DNA of 64,000 nucleotides from Burkholderiales bacterium (GTDB lineage: Bacteria > Pseudomonadota > Gammaproteobacteria > Burkholderiales > Burkholderiaceae_C): the NCBI GenBank assembly GCA_003963115.1, contig RXJQ01000008.1, positions 62,001 to 126,000 on the forward strand, read 5' to 3'. Under the pieces are notes generated by a model. That model saw only the letters and a list, made by a program, of their open reading frames with translations, searched no databases and was not told the DNA's origin. Position 1 is the first letter of the stretch; each line of letters starts with the position of its first letter. The translations under genes were made by a program, and so were the position numbers. This document shows positions 8,402 to 16,640 of this stretch, piece after piece.

Positions 8402-8831
8402 GTGAAGAGGGTTGACTGGGCTGGTTGTGGGGCCGGCTCGTGGCGATCTGCATCACGCCTTGCGTCCCACCGGCCACCGCACGGGTGATCAGGGCTTCCA
8501 GCGGCTCGCCCGCATAGTTGAGCGCCCGCCACAGCATGGGCACATTGGCCCCGGTGACGACCTTCACGTGCACGCCATCGGCCAGACGCTGAACGCAGTT
8601 GCAGGGCGTGGCGCCAAACACATCGGTCAGGACCAGCGCCTCGCCGCGCTCATCACCCTCCACCGCGCGTGCCAACAGCAAGCGGGCTTGCGCTTCGACC
8701 TCGTCCGCGGGCAGATCCGAGGGCACATCCAAAGCCTGCATGCGCTCAGCCGCCTCGGGGAAGCAATGCTGCGCGGCCAGCTTCAGGGCGGAAGCAAGCG
8801 GCGCATGCGCGATGATGAAAAGGCCAGCCAT
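8370..8831 (-). CDS. PTS mannose/fructose-type IIA protein
   Basis: 153 residues from the ATG at 8831 (MAGLFIIAHAPLAS), which aligns with the usual first beta-strand. The likely phosphorylated residue is His9 in IIAHAPLASAL. The LVLTDVFGATPCNCV block and VKVVTGANVPML segment are characteristic of EIIA-Man. The C-terminus is extended with a His/Gln-rich tail (SSHDQDHRHHQQ) that overlaps the start of ptsH. With no IIB, IIC or IID genes nearby, it is likely a regulatory IIA receiving phosphate from HPr rather than part of a sugar transporter. Confidence 0.9.
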   Translation of the reverse strand: MAGLFIIAHAPLASALKLAAQHCFPEAAERMQALDVPSDLPADEVEAQARLLLARAVEGDERGEALVLTDVFGATPCNCVQRLADGVHVKVVTGANVPMLWRALNYAGEPLEALITRAVAGGTQGVMQIATSRPHNQPSQPSSHDQDHRHHQQ

Positions 8832-8851
8832 ACAGTTGGGATTATCGGCAT

Positions 8852-9478
8852 TCAACCGGGAAATTGGAGCCCGTGAAAGAAGGCTTCCGCCACATCTTCC
8901 CCGCTTTGCGCCTTGACCGCTTCGGCGGGCCGCCAGACAGATGCTTGGAACACGGTCATTCCGTGGGAAAAATGCCACGCTTGGACATCCATCTCCAGCG
9001 GACGCCCCAAACCATCGGGCCGCTGGGCCTGGAAGCGCCAGCCACGGGCCTGCAACATCGGCGTCATGCCTGGCACCTTGATCGGCCCCAGGTCCTGCTC
9101 CGACAAGCCCGGCCCGGTACCTGACATGGCTGCGGCCGCCCCCAGATTGCGCCGCGTCGACATGGTCAGCTCGTGCATCGAGGGCGCCAGCAAGGCCACG
9201 TCTGGCAAGGTCAGGTAGCTCAGGGCCCAGGTTCCGGCATCGGTCTGACAGGACAGCATGTGCATGGTGGCGCCCGACGGCATGCCCGGCCAGGGCACCA
9301 CGCGCTCATGCGCATCCGGTTTGCAGGGGAACAAGGCCGTGAGACCATCCGCGCCGGCCGGGTGCACCTCACGCCAGTTCAGGTCGGGCGAACAGCCTGA
9401 CACCAGCAGAGACAAGGTGAGCCCCAACACCACAGCCAGGGGGGGATCAGCGGCACGAACATGACAATCGCGGTCCAT
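8852..9478 (-). CDS. Hypothetical lipoprotein
   Basis: 208 residues from the ATG at 9478; an ATG at 9505 is an alternative adding nine residues. A signal sequence with a hydrophobic core (LAVVLGLTLSLL) ends in the lipobox LVSGC with the lipidated cysteine at residue 29. The mature part contains DGLTALFPCKPDAHERVVP and later TWALSYLTLP and GWRFQAQRPDG, and resembles small uncharacterised proteobacterial envelope lipoproteins; I cannot assign a family. Two further cysteines in the mature part (FPCKP, LSCQT) could form a disulfide. It ends 20 bases before the IIA gene on the same strand. The divergent neighbour starts 101 bases away. Confidence 0.65.
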   Translation of the reverse strand: MDRDCHVRAADPPLAVVLGLTLSLLVSGCSPDLNWREVHPAGADGLTALFPCKPDAHERVVPWPGMPSGATMHMLSCQTDAGTWALSYLTLPDVALLAPSMHELTMSTRRNLGAAAAMSGTGPGLSEQDLGPIKVPGMTPMLQARGWRFQAQRPDGLGRPLEMDVQAWHFSHGMTVFQASVWRPAEAVKAQSGEDVAEAFFHGLQFPG

Positions 9479-9579
9479 TTGCTCATTATGCAAATTTGCG
9501 CACATCCCTCACCCATGCATGGGATGGACAAGCGCTTCACCGAGATCAAGACTGCGGCCACTATCACAGAGCCCCTGCC

Positions 9580-10794
9580 ATGAACAGCGCCGTTAACCCG
9601 AAAACCCTCTTGCCGCAGAGCCTCCTGGCCGAGCTGGAAGAGGGATTGGGGCGCCAGTACGGCGAGGCCACGACACCCGAGAACACGCCACCAGGCGAGC
9701 AGGCCGCCATCAGTGACGAGGAACTGGCGCGCTGGCAGGAGTTGCTGGCCCAGGTCGGCCGGGAGCTGGCCGAGCCCTTGACGACAGCGCTGGAGCGTGT
9801 CACCACCCTGACCACCACCGGCCGCATCGACCGCATGGGCCTGCGTGCGCTGCGCGATGAAATCGACCGCGCCCGCCAGGCCGGCATCTGGTGCCAGCAG
9901 ATCGCACGGCTGGCCTCGGGTCGTATCCGCCAGTCCCATGAGCGCGTGCACCTGACCAACACCGTGCAGAGCGTGCTGGCCTACCGCGCCCGCGAAATGC
10001 ATGCGCACGGCATCCAGTTGACCCAGTCGCTGCTGCCCATCGAGGTGCAGCTCGATGCCTCCATGTTGTTTGGCCTGCTCAATGCCCTGGTCGACTGGTG
10101 GCTGGACTGCGCCCACGGCACGGTCGAGTTGCGTGTGGACACGCGCAACTGGCCGGTGCGTGCGCAGCTGCACTGCGTGTTCGCGCACCACCCGCTCGAC
10201 CAGCCTGCACCGACGGCCGACATGGTCCACAACCGCGTCAACACCATGCGCTGGCATCTGCTGGAGCAAACGGCGCGCACCCTGGGCCTCGTCTTTGACA
10301 GGCAGGTCGATGCCTCGCATGTGTACCTGCATCTGGAGTTTCCCAGCACCGTGCAGGACATGTCGCACGTGCAAGAGCCCGAAACGCCAGACCATGGCTT
10401 TATCGACTCCGTCAACTCCAAGCCCCTGGCCGGCAGTCACGTGCTGGTGATCGCGGCCCGGCGCGATCTGCGCCTGCAGATCCGTGAAGCGCTCAAGTCC
10501 ATGGGCCTGGTGCTGGACTTCGTCAGCTCGGTGCGCGAGGCCATCGAGTTCTGCCGCGAAGGCCTGCCTCACGCCATCGTGTTCGAAGGCGTGCTGCGTT
10601 CGTTGCCGTTCGAACAGCTCGCCAGCGGCATCCGCCAGGAAGTGCCCGAGTTCGTGTTCGTCGAGCTGGTCAACGAAGGCCGCACCTTTGACATCTCGAC
10701 CATCAGCGCCACCGGCATGGCACGCGTGGGCTGCGAAGGCATTGCCACCGCCCTGCCCTCGGCCCTGGTGTACGAGCTGTCCCGCGTGATGTAG
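9580..10794 (+). CDS. Degenerate histidine-kinase/receiver-like protein
   Basis: 404 residues from the ATG at 9580. Residues about 45-120 form a long helical region placed like a dimerisation domain but with no clear phospho-accepting histidine. Residues about 125-265 look like a worn ATPase domain: SMLFGLLNALVDWWLDCA sits where an N-box would be, but the Asn and the glycine-rich G-boxes are absent. Residues about 287-404 start like a receiver (GSHVLVIAARRDLRLQIREALKSMGL), yet the usual acidic cluster and phospho-Asp are replaced (HAIVFEGVLRSLP). It therefore probably acts by protein binding rather than phosphotransfer. It has no membrane segment. The partner is unknown, and similarity is inferred from layout only. 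Confidence 0.6.
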   Translation: MNSAVNPKTLLPQSLLAELEEGLGRQYGEATTPENTPPGEQAAISDEELARWQELLAQVGRELAEPLTTALERVTTLTTTGRIDRMGLRALRDEIDRARQAGIWCQQIARLASGRIRQSHERVHLTNTVQSVLAYRAREMHAHGIQLTQSLLPIEVQLDASMLFGLLNALVDWWLDCAHGTVELRVDTRNWPVRAQLHCVFAHHPLDQPAPTADMVHNRVNTMRWHLLEQTARTLGLVFDRQVDASHVYLHLEFPSTVQDMSHVQEPETPDHGFIDSVNSKPLAGSHVLVIAARRDLRLQIREALKSMGLVLDFVSSVREAIEFCREGLPHAIVFEGVLRSLPFEQLASGIRQEVPEFVFVELVNEGRTFDISTISATGMARVGCEGIATALPSALVYELSRVM

Positions 10795-10820
10795 CCTCGT
10801 CGAACTACATCCGATGCTGT

Positions 10821-11315
10821 TCAGGCCGATTCAGCCAGCAATTGAGCCAGCAGGGTGTGCAGCGAGGCAAAATCGGGCTCGCCCACATAGCGCTTGACGA
10901 TCTGGCCCTTCTTGTTGACCACGAAGGTCGTGGGCGTGAGTTGCACGTCGCCGAAGCCTTTGGCCAGATCGCCTGAATGGTCCATGGCCACGCGGAAAGG
11001 CAGCTGACGCGACTGCGCGAACTGCATCACGTAAGAAGGTGGGTCATACTCCATCGCGATGGCCAGTGTTTCCAAACCCTGGCCTTGAAACTTCTGATAG
11101 GTGGCAACCATCTGCGGCATCTCCTTGACGCAGGTGCTGCAACTGGTGGCCCAGAAATTGATGAGCGTGACCTTGCCCTTGAGGTCGGAGATGGTGTGCT
11201 GGCTGCCATCCAGCTGCGTGAAAGGCAGATTGGGCACGGCCTGCTGAGAACCGGAAAAACAGGCGGCCAGCATAAGAGGCAGCGCCAGTGTCATCATTCG
11301 GCGGGTCAAACGCAT
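10821..11315 (-). CDS. TlpA/ResA-like thioredoxin lipoprotein
   Basis: 164 residues from the ATG at 11315; longer upstream in-frame starts lack any signal peptide. The lipobox MLAAC places a lipidated Cys at residue 19, so the protein should be tethered in the periplasm. The thioredoxin motif is WATSCSTC (Cys59 and Cys62) in the context LINFWATSCSTCVKEMP, and the cis-proline loop is LTPTTFVVNKKG. Members reduce disulfides, often for cytochrome c maturation or protection of periplasmic proteins. It is divergent from the DUF4197 gene, with start codons about 30 bases apart, so the two probably share a promoter region. No cytochrome genes adjoin it. Confidence 0.88.
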   Translation of the reverse strand: MRLTRRMMTLALPLMLAACFSGSQQAVPNLPFTQLDGSQHTISDLKGKVTLINFWATSCSTCVKEMPQMVATYQKFQGQGLETLAIAMEYDPPSYVMQFAQSRQLPFRVAMDHSGDLAKGFGDVQLTPTTFVVNKKGQIVKRYVGEPDFASLHTLLAQLLAESA

Positions 11316-11343
11316 CTTGGGCACCAAAAGAGAAAGATGTCTG

Positions 11344-12054
11344 ATGGAAATGAACATGAATCGTCGCACCGTATTGTCGTCCTCCTGGCGCACTTTGGCT
11401 GGCCTGTTGGTGGTCGAAGCCCTGCCATCGACAGGGTGGGCCGCCGCCTTCAGCCAGGCCGACGCGAGCTCGGCCCTGCGAGCGGCCCTGGAGCGCGGTG
11501 CCCGTGTGGCCGTGCAGCAACTGGGCGCCAAGGACGGCTTCCTGTCCAATGACAAGGTCCGCATCGGCCTGCCCGAGGTCCTGGAGAAAGCCGCGCCCAT
11601 CCTGCGCACGGTGGGCCGTGGGGCCCAATTAGATGAGCTGGTGACCTTGATGAACCATGCCGCCGAAAGCGCCGTCTCGCTCGCCCAGCCTTTGCTGCTT
11701 CAGGCCATCAAGAGCATGACCTTGCAGGACGCGCAGCACATCGTGCAGGGCGGCGACAACGCCGTGACGGACTACTTCGCCGGCAAGACACGCGCGCCGC
11801 TGGGGCAGAAGTTCCAGCCAGTGGTCGGCAAGGCGCTGGACAAGCTCTCGATCACCACCCAATACAACGACCTGACGGCCAAGGCCAGCAAGCTGGGCTT
11901 GATTCAGGGCCAGGCCGTGACCGTTCAAGACCATGTCACCCAACGCGCGCTGGATGGCCTGTACTTCGTCATCGGTGAGGAAGAGCGCCGCATCCGCAAG
12001 GACCCCGTGGGCACAGGCAGCGCCTTGCTCAAGAAGGTTTTCGGGGCCCTGTAG
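11344..12054 (+). CDS. DUF4197 domain protein, exported
   Basis: 236 residues from the ATG at 11344; nearby ATGs at 11350 and 11356 are alternatives. An arginine-containing signal sequence (NRRTVLSSSWRTLAGLLVVEAL) precedes a mature domain with the DUF4197 features: ASSALRAALERGARVAVQQLG, GFLSNDKVRIGLPEVLEKAAPILR, and TDYFAGKTRAPLGQKFQPVV. The family is a periplasmic helical domain of unknown function, common in proteobacteria. The last 26 bases overlap the end of the convergent YhdP-like gene, an unusually tight arrangement. Confidence 0.82.
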   Translation: MEMNMNRRTVLSSSWRTLAGLLVVEALPSTGWAAAFSQADASSALRAALERGARVAVQQLGAKDGFLSNDKVRIGLPEVLEKAAPILRTVGRGAQLDELVTLMNHAAESAVSLAQPLLLQAIKSMTLQDAQHIVQGGDNAVTDYFAGKTRAPLGQKFQPVVGKALDKLSITTQYNDLTAKASKLGLIQGQAVTVQDHVTQRALDGLYFVIGEEERRIRKDPVGTGSALLKKVFGAL

Positions 12055-15000
12055 TTGCTGCGGCACTGGCGGCTTCGGACGCCGCCGCAGCCGCATCGGC
12101 CCGCGTGGGCGTGACTTTCTCGACCTGAGGGTCCGCCCATGGCCCGGTGACCTTGAACTCCTGGGTGCCCACATTGGCCACCTGCTTGCGCAGCAGCATT
12201 TGCGCGATGAAGGTCCCCAAGCCCACCACCGGGTTGATGGCGGCATAGGCCAGCGAGGCGCCACCCGCGTTCACCTCGGGCACCACATAGACATGCAGGT
12301 TCTGGGTCTCGTTGGCCAGATCGGCCTGCCCTTCCATCAGCACCACGGCCTGCACGCCGCGCATGCGCAGATTGCGCGTGGTTGCCTGGCCTTGCCCGAT
12401 CTTCACATCGCCATCGATGCCATCGAAAGCAAAGCCTTGCTGGAAGATGTCGCGGAAGTCCAGCGTCAAGCGGCGTGGCAGCGATTGCAGGCTCAGCACG
12501 CCCAGCAACTTGGCGATGCCCGGGTCCACCTTGAGGAACTGCCCCTCGCTGATCTGCACATTGATGTCACCCGCCATGGACAGCGCATCAGGCTCCAGTG
12601 GCAAGCCCAGCCAGCTCACCTGCCCGGTCAGTTTGCCCTTGCCGCCTTTGATGGTCTGAGGCAGGCCCAGGCGCGTCAGCAAGCCACCGCTGTTTTGCAA
12701 GTCGAGCGTGAAAGCAAAGGCCGAACGGGGCTTGAGCTTGCCGGCCGTGCCTGGGCGGCGATTCGGGCTCTGCGCACCCAGCGCCGTCCAGTTGCCGCTG
12801 GCGTTCAGTTGCGCCTCCGGTGTGGTCATGTGCAGCTTGGTCAGGCGCCATTCGGGCACCGGGGCTGCACCCACCATGGGCACCTGGCGGTTGATGGCCT
12901 CCACTTCAAGTCGCCCCAGAGGCAGCCCACGCCATTCGAACTGGTCGATCACCACGTCCAGCGCGGGCAAGGTGGTGTTGGGCTCGGTCGACAGCATCTG
13001 CTCGGTGACCTTGTCTTCCAACGCCTGGGCTTCTGCCGCCGGCACCGACAGGCGCGACAGACGGGCCACGACGCGGCTGCCACCCGTTGCCAGCGGCGCT
13101 TTCTCGGGCACCCATTCGATCAGACCGGCCACCTGCTGGGCATCGAGCTGGACCCGCCAGACGCCTGGCGACGGATGCGCCAGCGAACCCGAGACGTCCT
13201 TGAGAGTGCGCTGCTGGAAGGTCAGGGCGCCGGTCTTCATGCTCACGCTGTCGGGCAGATAGCTTTCGGTGACATCGCTCGCTGCCGATGTGGACGGCTT
13301 GCCTGCGACCTCAGGCTGCTTGCGCTTGAACAAGGCCAGCACGGACGACCAGGCATCCAGGTCCACCGCCGGGACCACTACCTGCGCCGACACACCCCTG
13401 AGCGGCAAGGACAAGACACCCGTCGCATCGGCCACGCCCGATTGCTGGATCAGGCTGATGGCACCGCGCTGCACCCTGGCCTGATCGGCACCCGTGTCGC
13501 GGCGCAGATCCACGCGCAGCCAGGGCATGGCCGCATCCACACCTTGTTGAGCCAATGGGCTCGCCAAGGCCGATGAGGCTGTTTCCGGTCCACCCAGCTC
13601 CACGATGATGGCATCGCTCAAACCCTGCGCATCCTCCTGCCTCTGTGTGACCTTGAGCGGCCAGACGGCCTGGGCAGGCTTGTTCAAGGGTGCCGGCAGG
13701 TTGCTGGACATGCCTTGCAGGCTGGAGCTGATCTGCACCTCGGGCAGCATGCGCTTGCCTTGCGCATCCACATGCCCCATCGACACCACCACATTCACGG
13801 GCGCCTCGCCCACGAAACGCTGGGCCAGCTTTTGCAGGAAGGGGATCTCCTGCGCCTGACGCAAGCCCTCGGCCGACATCGCGCCCTGCGCCAGGAAGCG
13901 GGTCGAGCCATCTGAAGCCCGGCGGCCATCCACGTCAACGGCATGCCCCCACACACGGGCCTTGGCCTTCACATTGAGATCGGTTTCGGTGAAGGCAATG
14001 GTGCCTTGCAAGGCTGCAAACTGGGGCACATTGGGATTGAGGCGCAAGCTGGCGCCGTCGCCTTCCATCATGGTCACAGCCCCCTTGAGACGCGTGTCAT
14101 CGGCGTGGTCCAATGGAATGTCCAGGGCCAGCTTCATCGAGGCGGTACCGCTGGATTGGGCTGCGCCGAGCACATTGCTGGTCCAGCGCCCAATGGGTGA
14201 AGCCGACAGGAAGCGCACCATGTCATTGAGCGGTCCCTCGCCCTGACCCTTGATGGTCAGGTGAGGATCCACATGACCCAGGTCTTCGATGCGGCCCTCT
14301 ACATCGTGCAGACCAAACGCCCCCGAGCCCACGCCCCCCAGTCGGCCGCGCGCCTCCTTGATCAGCATGCGCTGACCTTCGAACAGCAACACGCCCTCCA
14401 GCGACGTGAACGGCGGCCAGCTCACCGGCTTGGCAACGGCCTGCACACCCATCAAACCTTGGGGCACATAGTCGAGCGCCACATCGTGGAGCGGCACCTG
14501 GACACGGAAACGCCCGCCTTTGTCGTCCTTGAACGGGAACTCATTGAGGTCGCCCTCGATATCAAAAGAAACCTTTTCCCCGCGCCCGCTGCGCAAGGCC
14601 ATGCGCACATAGTCGCGTGGCGCCTTGGGAATGGTCAGCGGCAAGTAACGCCACACCTTGGTGGCATCGGCCCGGTCCAGGCGCCCCGTCAGGTTCAGCA
14701 TGCCCGGCAGGCGCGGCACGGCCTTGCCATCGATCACGGAGCGACCCGAGCCCGTCTGCCAACTGCCTTCCAGTTGACCGCTCACATCGTCGTTGGCAAA
14801 CGTGGCCTGGCTCACATCGACCTTGAAATCGGCTGGTGCACCCCTGGTGGCAGAGGGCGTGATGCGCCAGTCCACCCGGGCCTGCAACTTGGCCAGCGGG
14901 ATCTGTGCCTCTTCGAACACACCGGGGAAGGCGATCCAGCCATCCTTGACGTCCAGCTCGGCATGACCACCCGACTCATCGGCCGTCAGGTTCACATTGG

Positions 15001-16504
15001 CCTGGCTCATGCCGGGCCGGCTGTCCTTGTCGGACGGCGCCCAGGCCAGGCCACTCACGCGCCCACTGGCCTTGTAGTGCACGGGTGACTCCAGCAAGCC
15101 ATCCCAGCGCCATTGCAACTGCTCGACCACGCCATGCGGCGCCACATCGGCCAGGGTGGCACGCACCTTGGGTGACAGCGGCAGGCGGTCGGCCAGTTGG
15201 GCCAGCAGGCTCAAGTCGAGCCGATCAGCCTGCGCCTCGCCGCCACGGGTCAGGCCCCACACCGCATCAGACAAGCCCTCCTTCCAGGGCGCATGACGCC
15301 AGATCAGGTTGCCGCTGCTGGACGGCCAGGTCAGGCCATCGCTCAGCGTGAAGGCCAGTTGCTGAAAGACCAGCGAAGACTGCTCCGCTTCATGAGTCAA
15401 TTCCAGCCGCCCCTTAAGCCGCCTGAAGGCCAGGGGCGCCAGGTTTTTGGCCAGCCTCACATGCACATCTTCCAGGCCCACGTCCAGTTTCAGCTCGCTG
15501 GGCAGGCCCTGGCTCAGGCTCAGGTCGGACAAGACCGAGCCCTTGCCACCCTCCACATCAAACGGCAAGGCCACGTGCCGCTTCAGGCGCTGCACATCGA
15601 CATAAGGCAGGCTTGCGCTGACCGTACCTGACCAGGTTTGCCATTGACTCGGGCGCGTGGCATCGAGCTCCCAGCGCTGCCACCAGGGCACCGCCTGGCC
15701 ATCCTTGAAGGGCACGCCCGAGGCCATCCACAAGGGCTGGGTCATGCTGGCCATCACCTTGAAGCGCCGCCCGAATTCCACTGGCGGCGTGGCCTCCACG
15801 ACCAGATCGTGCAGCCGCCGCCCCAGTCCGGGCCGGTTGCGCAGGGTCAGTTCCAGCTGTTGCAGCGCCAGCGTGGGCGCACCGGTCAACTCGTCCGTCC
15901 AGCGAACGGTGCCTTGCGATATCTGTACGCGCGCCTGCGACAGCAACCAGTCCACGGCTGCCGAGCTGCCCCGCTCGCCGCCGCTGGGGTCGATCTTCAG
16001 GCCCGCAACATGCCACTGCCCGGCCGCATCTCGCCGCACATCCAGCTCCGGCGCCACGACGACGAGCCGGTCCAGGCGCAACTCACCATCGGCCAGCGCC
16101 CGCGGCGACAAGGTCGACAGCGACACCCGCGCCGTCACCTCCGGCAAGTGCAAGGCCACGCGTCCGGCCGAGTCCAGCAGTTGCACCTCGCGCAAGGACA
16201 GGATCGGCCAAATACCATCAGAGCGCCCCACCACGTGCCCGATGCGCACGGGCACCCCTATTGCTTTAGTGGCTTGCTCGGCCAGATCAAATCGCCAGGA
16301 ATCGATACGGGGCAGAATTTGAAACAGCAAGACACCCCAAGCCAAGGCACCCAGCACCAGCACGACGCCCGCCAGCACCGACAGCAGCAGCACGAGCCGC
16401 CGCCCCGCACGCCCCAGGTGCAGGATGGAGGTTCGCACGATGCCGCGCTGATGGCGGCGGGTGGCAGCCTGAGGTTGAGGAGACGATTCGGGGGTCGAAG
16501 ACAT
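12029..16504 (-). CDS. YhdP-family AsmA-like envelope protein
   Basis: 1491 residues, at the upper end for YhdP proteins (about 1270 in E. coli). It has one N-terminal membrane helix (about residues 37-60), then a very long periplasmic region of repeated beta-strand modules, with DUF3971- and AsmA-type segments near the C-terminus (GLPLGRLEVEAINRQ and VKIGQGQATTRNLRMRGVQ). YhdP and its paralogs TamB and YdbH bridge inner and outer membranes and carry phospholipids outward. The C-terminus is an Ala-rich tail (AAAAASEAASAAATT). The gene is divergent from glnE, an order common in Burkholderiales. The ATG at 16504 is the start; its 3' end overlaps the DUF4197 gene by 26 bases. Confidence 0.9.
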   Translation of the reverse strand: MSSTPESSPQPQAATRRHQRGIVRTSILHLGRAGRRLVLLLSVLAGVVLVLGALAWGVLLFQILPRIDSWRFDLAEQATKAIGVPVRIGHVVGRSDGIWPILSLREVQLLDSAGRVALHLPEVTARVSLSTLSPRALADGELRLDRLVVVAPELDVRRDAAGQWHVAGLKIDPSGGERGSSAAVDWLLSQARVQISQGTVRWTDELTGAPTLALQQLELTLRNRPGLGRRLHDLVVEATPPVEFGRRFKVMASMTQPLWMASGVPFKDGQAVPWWQRWELDATRPSQWQTWSGTVSASLPYVDVQRLKRHVALPFDVEGGKGSVLSDLSLSQGLPSELKLDVGLEDVHVRLAKNLAPLAFRRLKGRLELTHEAEQSSLVFQQLAFTLSDGLTWPSSSGNLIWRHAPWKEGLSDAVWGLTRGGEAQADRLDLSLLAQLADRLPLSPKVRATLADVAPHGVVEQLQWRWDGLLESPVHYKASGRVSGLAWAPSDKDSRPGMSQANVNLTADESGGHAELDVKDGWIAFPGVFEEAQIPLAKLQARVDWRITPSATRGAPADFKVDVSQATFANDDVSGQLEGSWQTGSGRSVIDGKAVPRLPGMLNLTGRLDRADATKVWRYLPLTIPKAPRDYVRMALRSGRGEKVSFDIEGDLNEFPFKDDKGGRFRVQVPLHDVALDYVPQGLMGVQAVAKPVSWPPFTSLEGVLLFEGQRMLIKEARGRLGGVGSGAFGLHDVEGRIEDLGHVDPHLTIKGQGEGPLNDMVRFLSASPIGRWTSNVLGAAQSSGTASMKLALDIPLDHADDTRLKGAVTMMEGDGASLRLNPNVPQFAALQGTIAFTETDLNVKAKARVWGHAVDVDGRRASDGSTRFLAQGAMSAEGLRQAQEIPFLQKLAQRFVGEAPVNVVVSMGHVDAQGKRMLPEVQISSSLQGMSSNLPAPLNKPAQAVWPLKVTQRQEDAQGLSDAIIVELGGPETASSALASPLAQQGVDAAMPWLRVDLRRDTGADQARVQRGAISLIQQSGVADATGVLSLPLRGVSAQVVVPAVDLDAWSSVLALFKRKQPEVAGKPSTSAASDVTESYLPDSVSMKTGALTFQQRTLKDVSGSLAHPSPGVWRVQLDAQQVAGLIEWVPEKAPLATGGSRVVARLSRLSVPAAEAQALEDKVTEQMLSTEPNTTLPALDVVIDQFEWRGLPLGRLEVEAINRQVPMVGAAPVPEWRLTKLHMTTPEAQLNASGNWTALGAQSPNRRPGTAGKLKPRSAFAFTLDLQNSGGLLTRLGLPQTIKGGKGKLTGQVSWLGLPLEPDALSMAGDINVQISEGQFLKVDPGIAKLLGVLSLQSLPRRLTLDFRDIFQQGFAFDGIDGDVKIGQGQATTRNLRMRGVQAVVLMEGQADLANETQNLHVYVVPEVNAGGASLAYAAINPVVGLGTFIAQMLLRKQVANVGTQEFKVTGPWADPQVEKVTPTRADAAAAASEAASAAATTGPRKPS

Positions 16505-16640
16505 GAAACAAGGCCATCATCCGTCGAACCACCTACATTTCAGGCCACTCTGGTGCTCTACCATGCCAAAAAGCGGTGCAGCGCCAGGGATCGACAACCG
16601 ATAACCCTAGCACAGACCACCATGTCGGCCCCTTGGTTCC

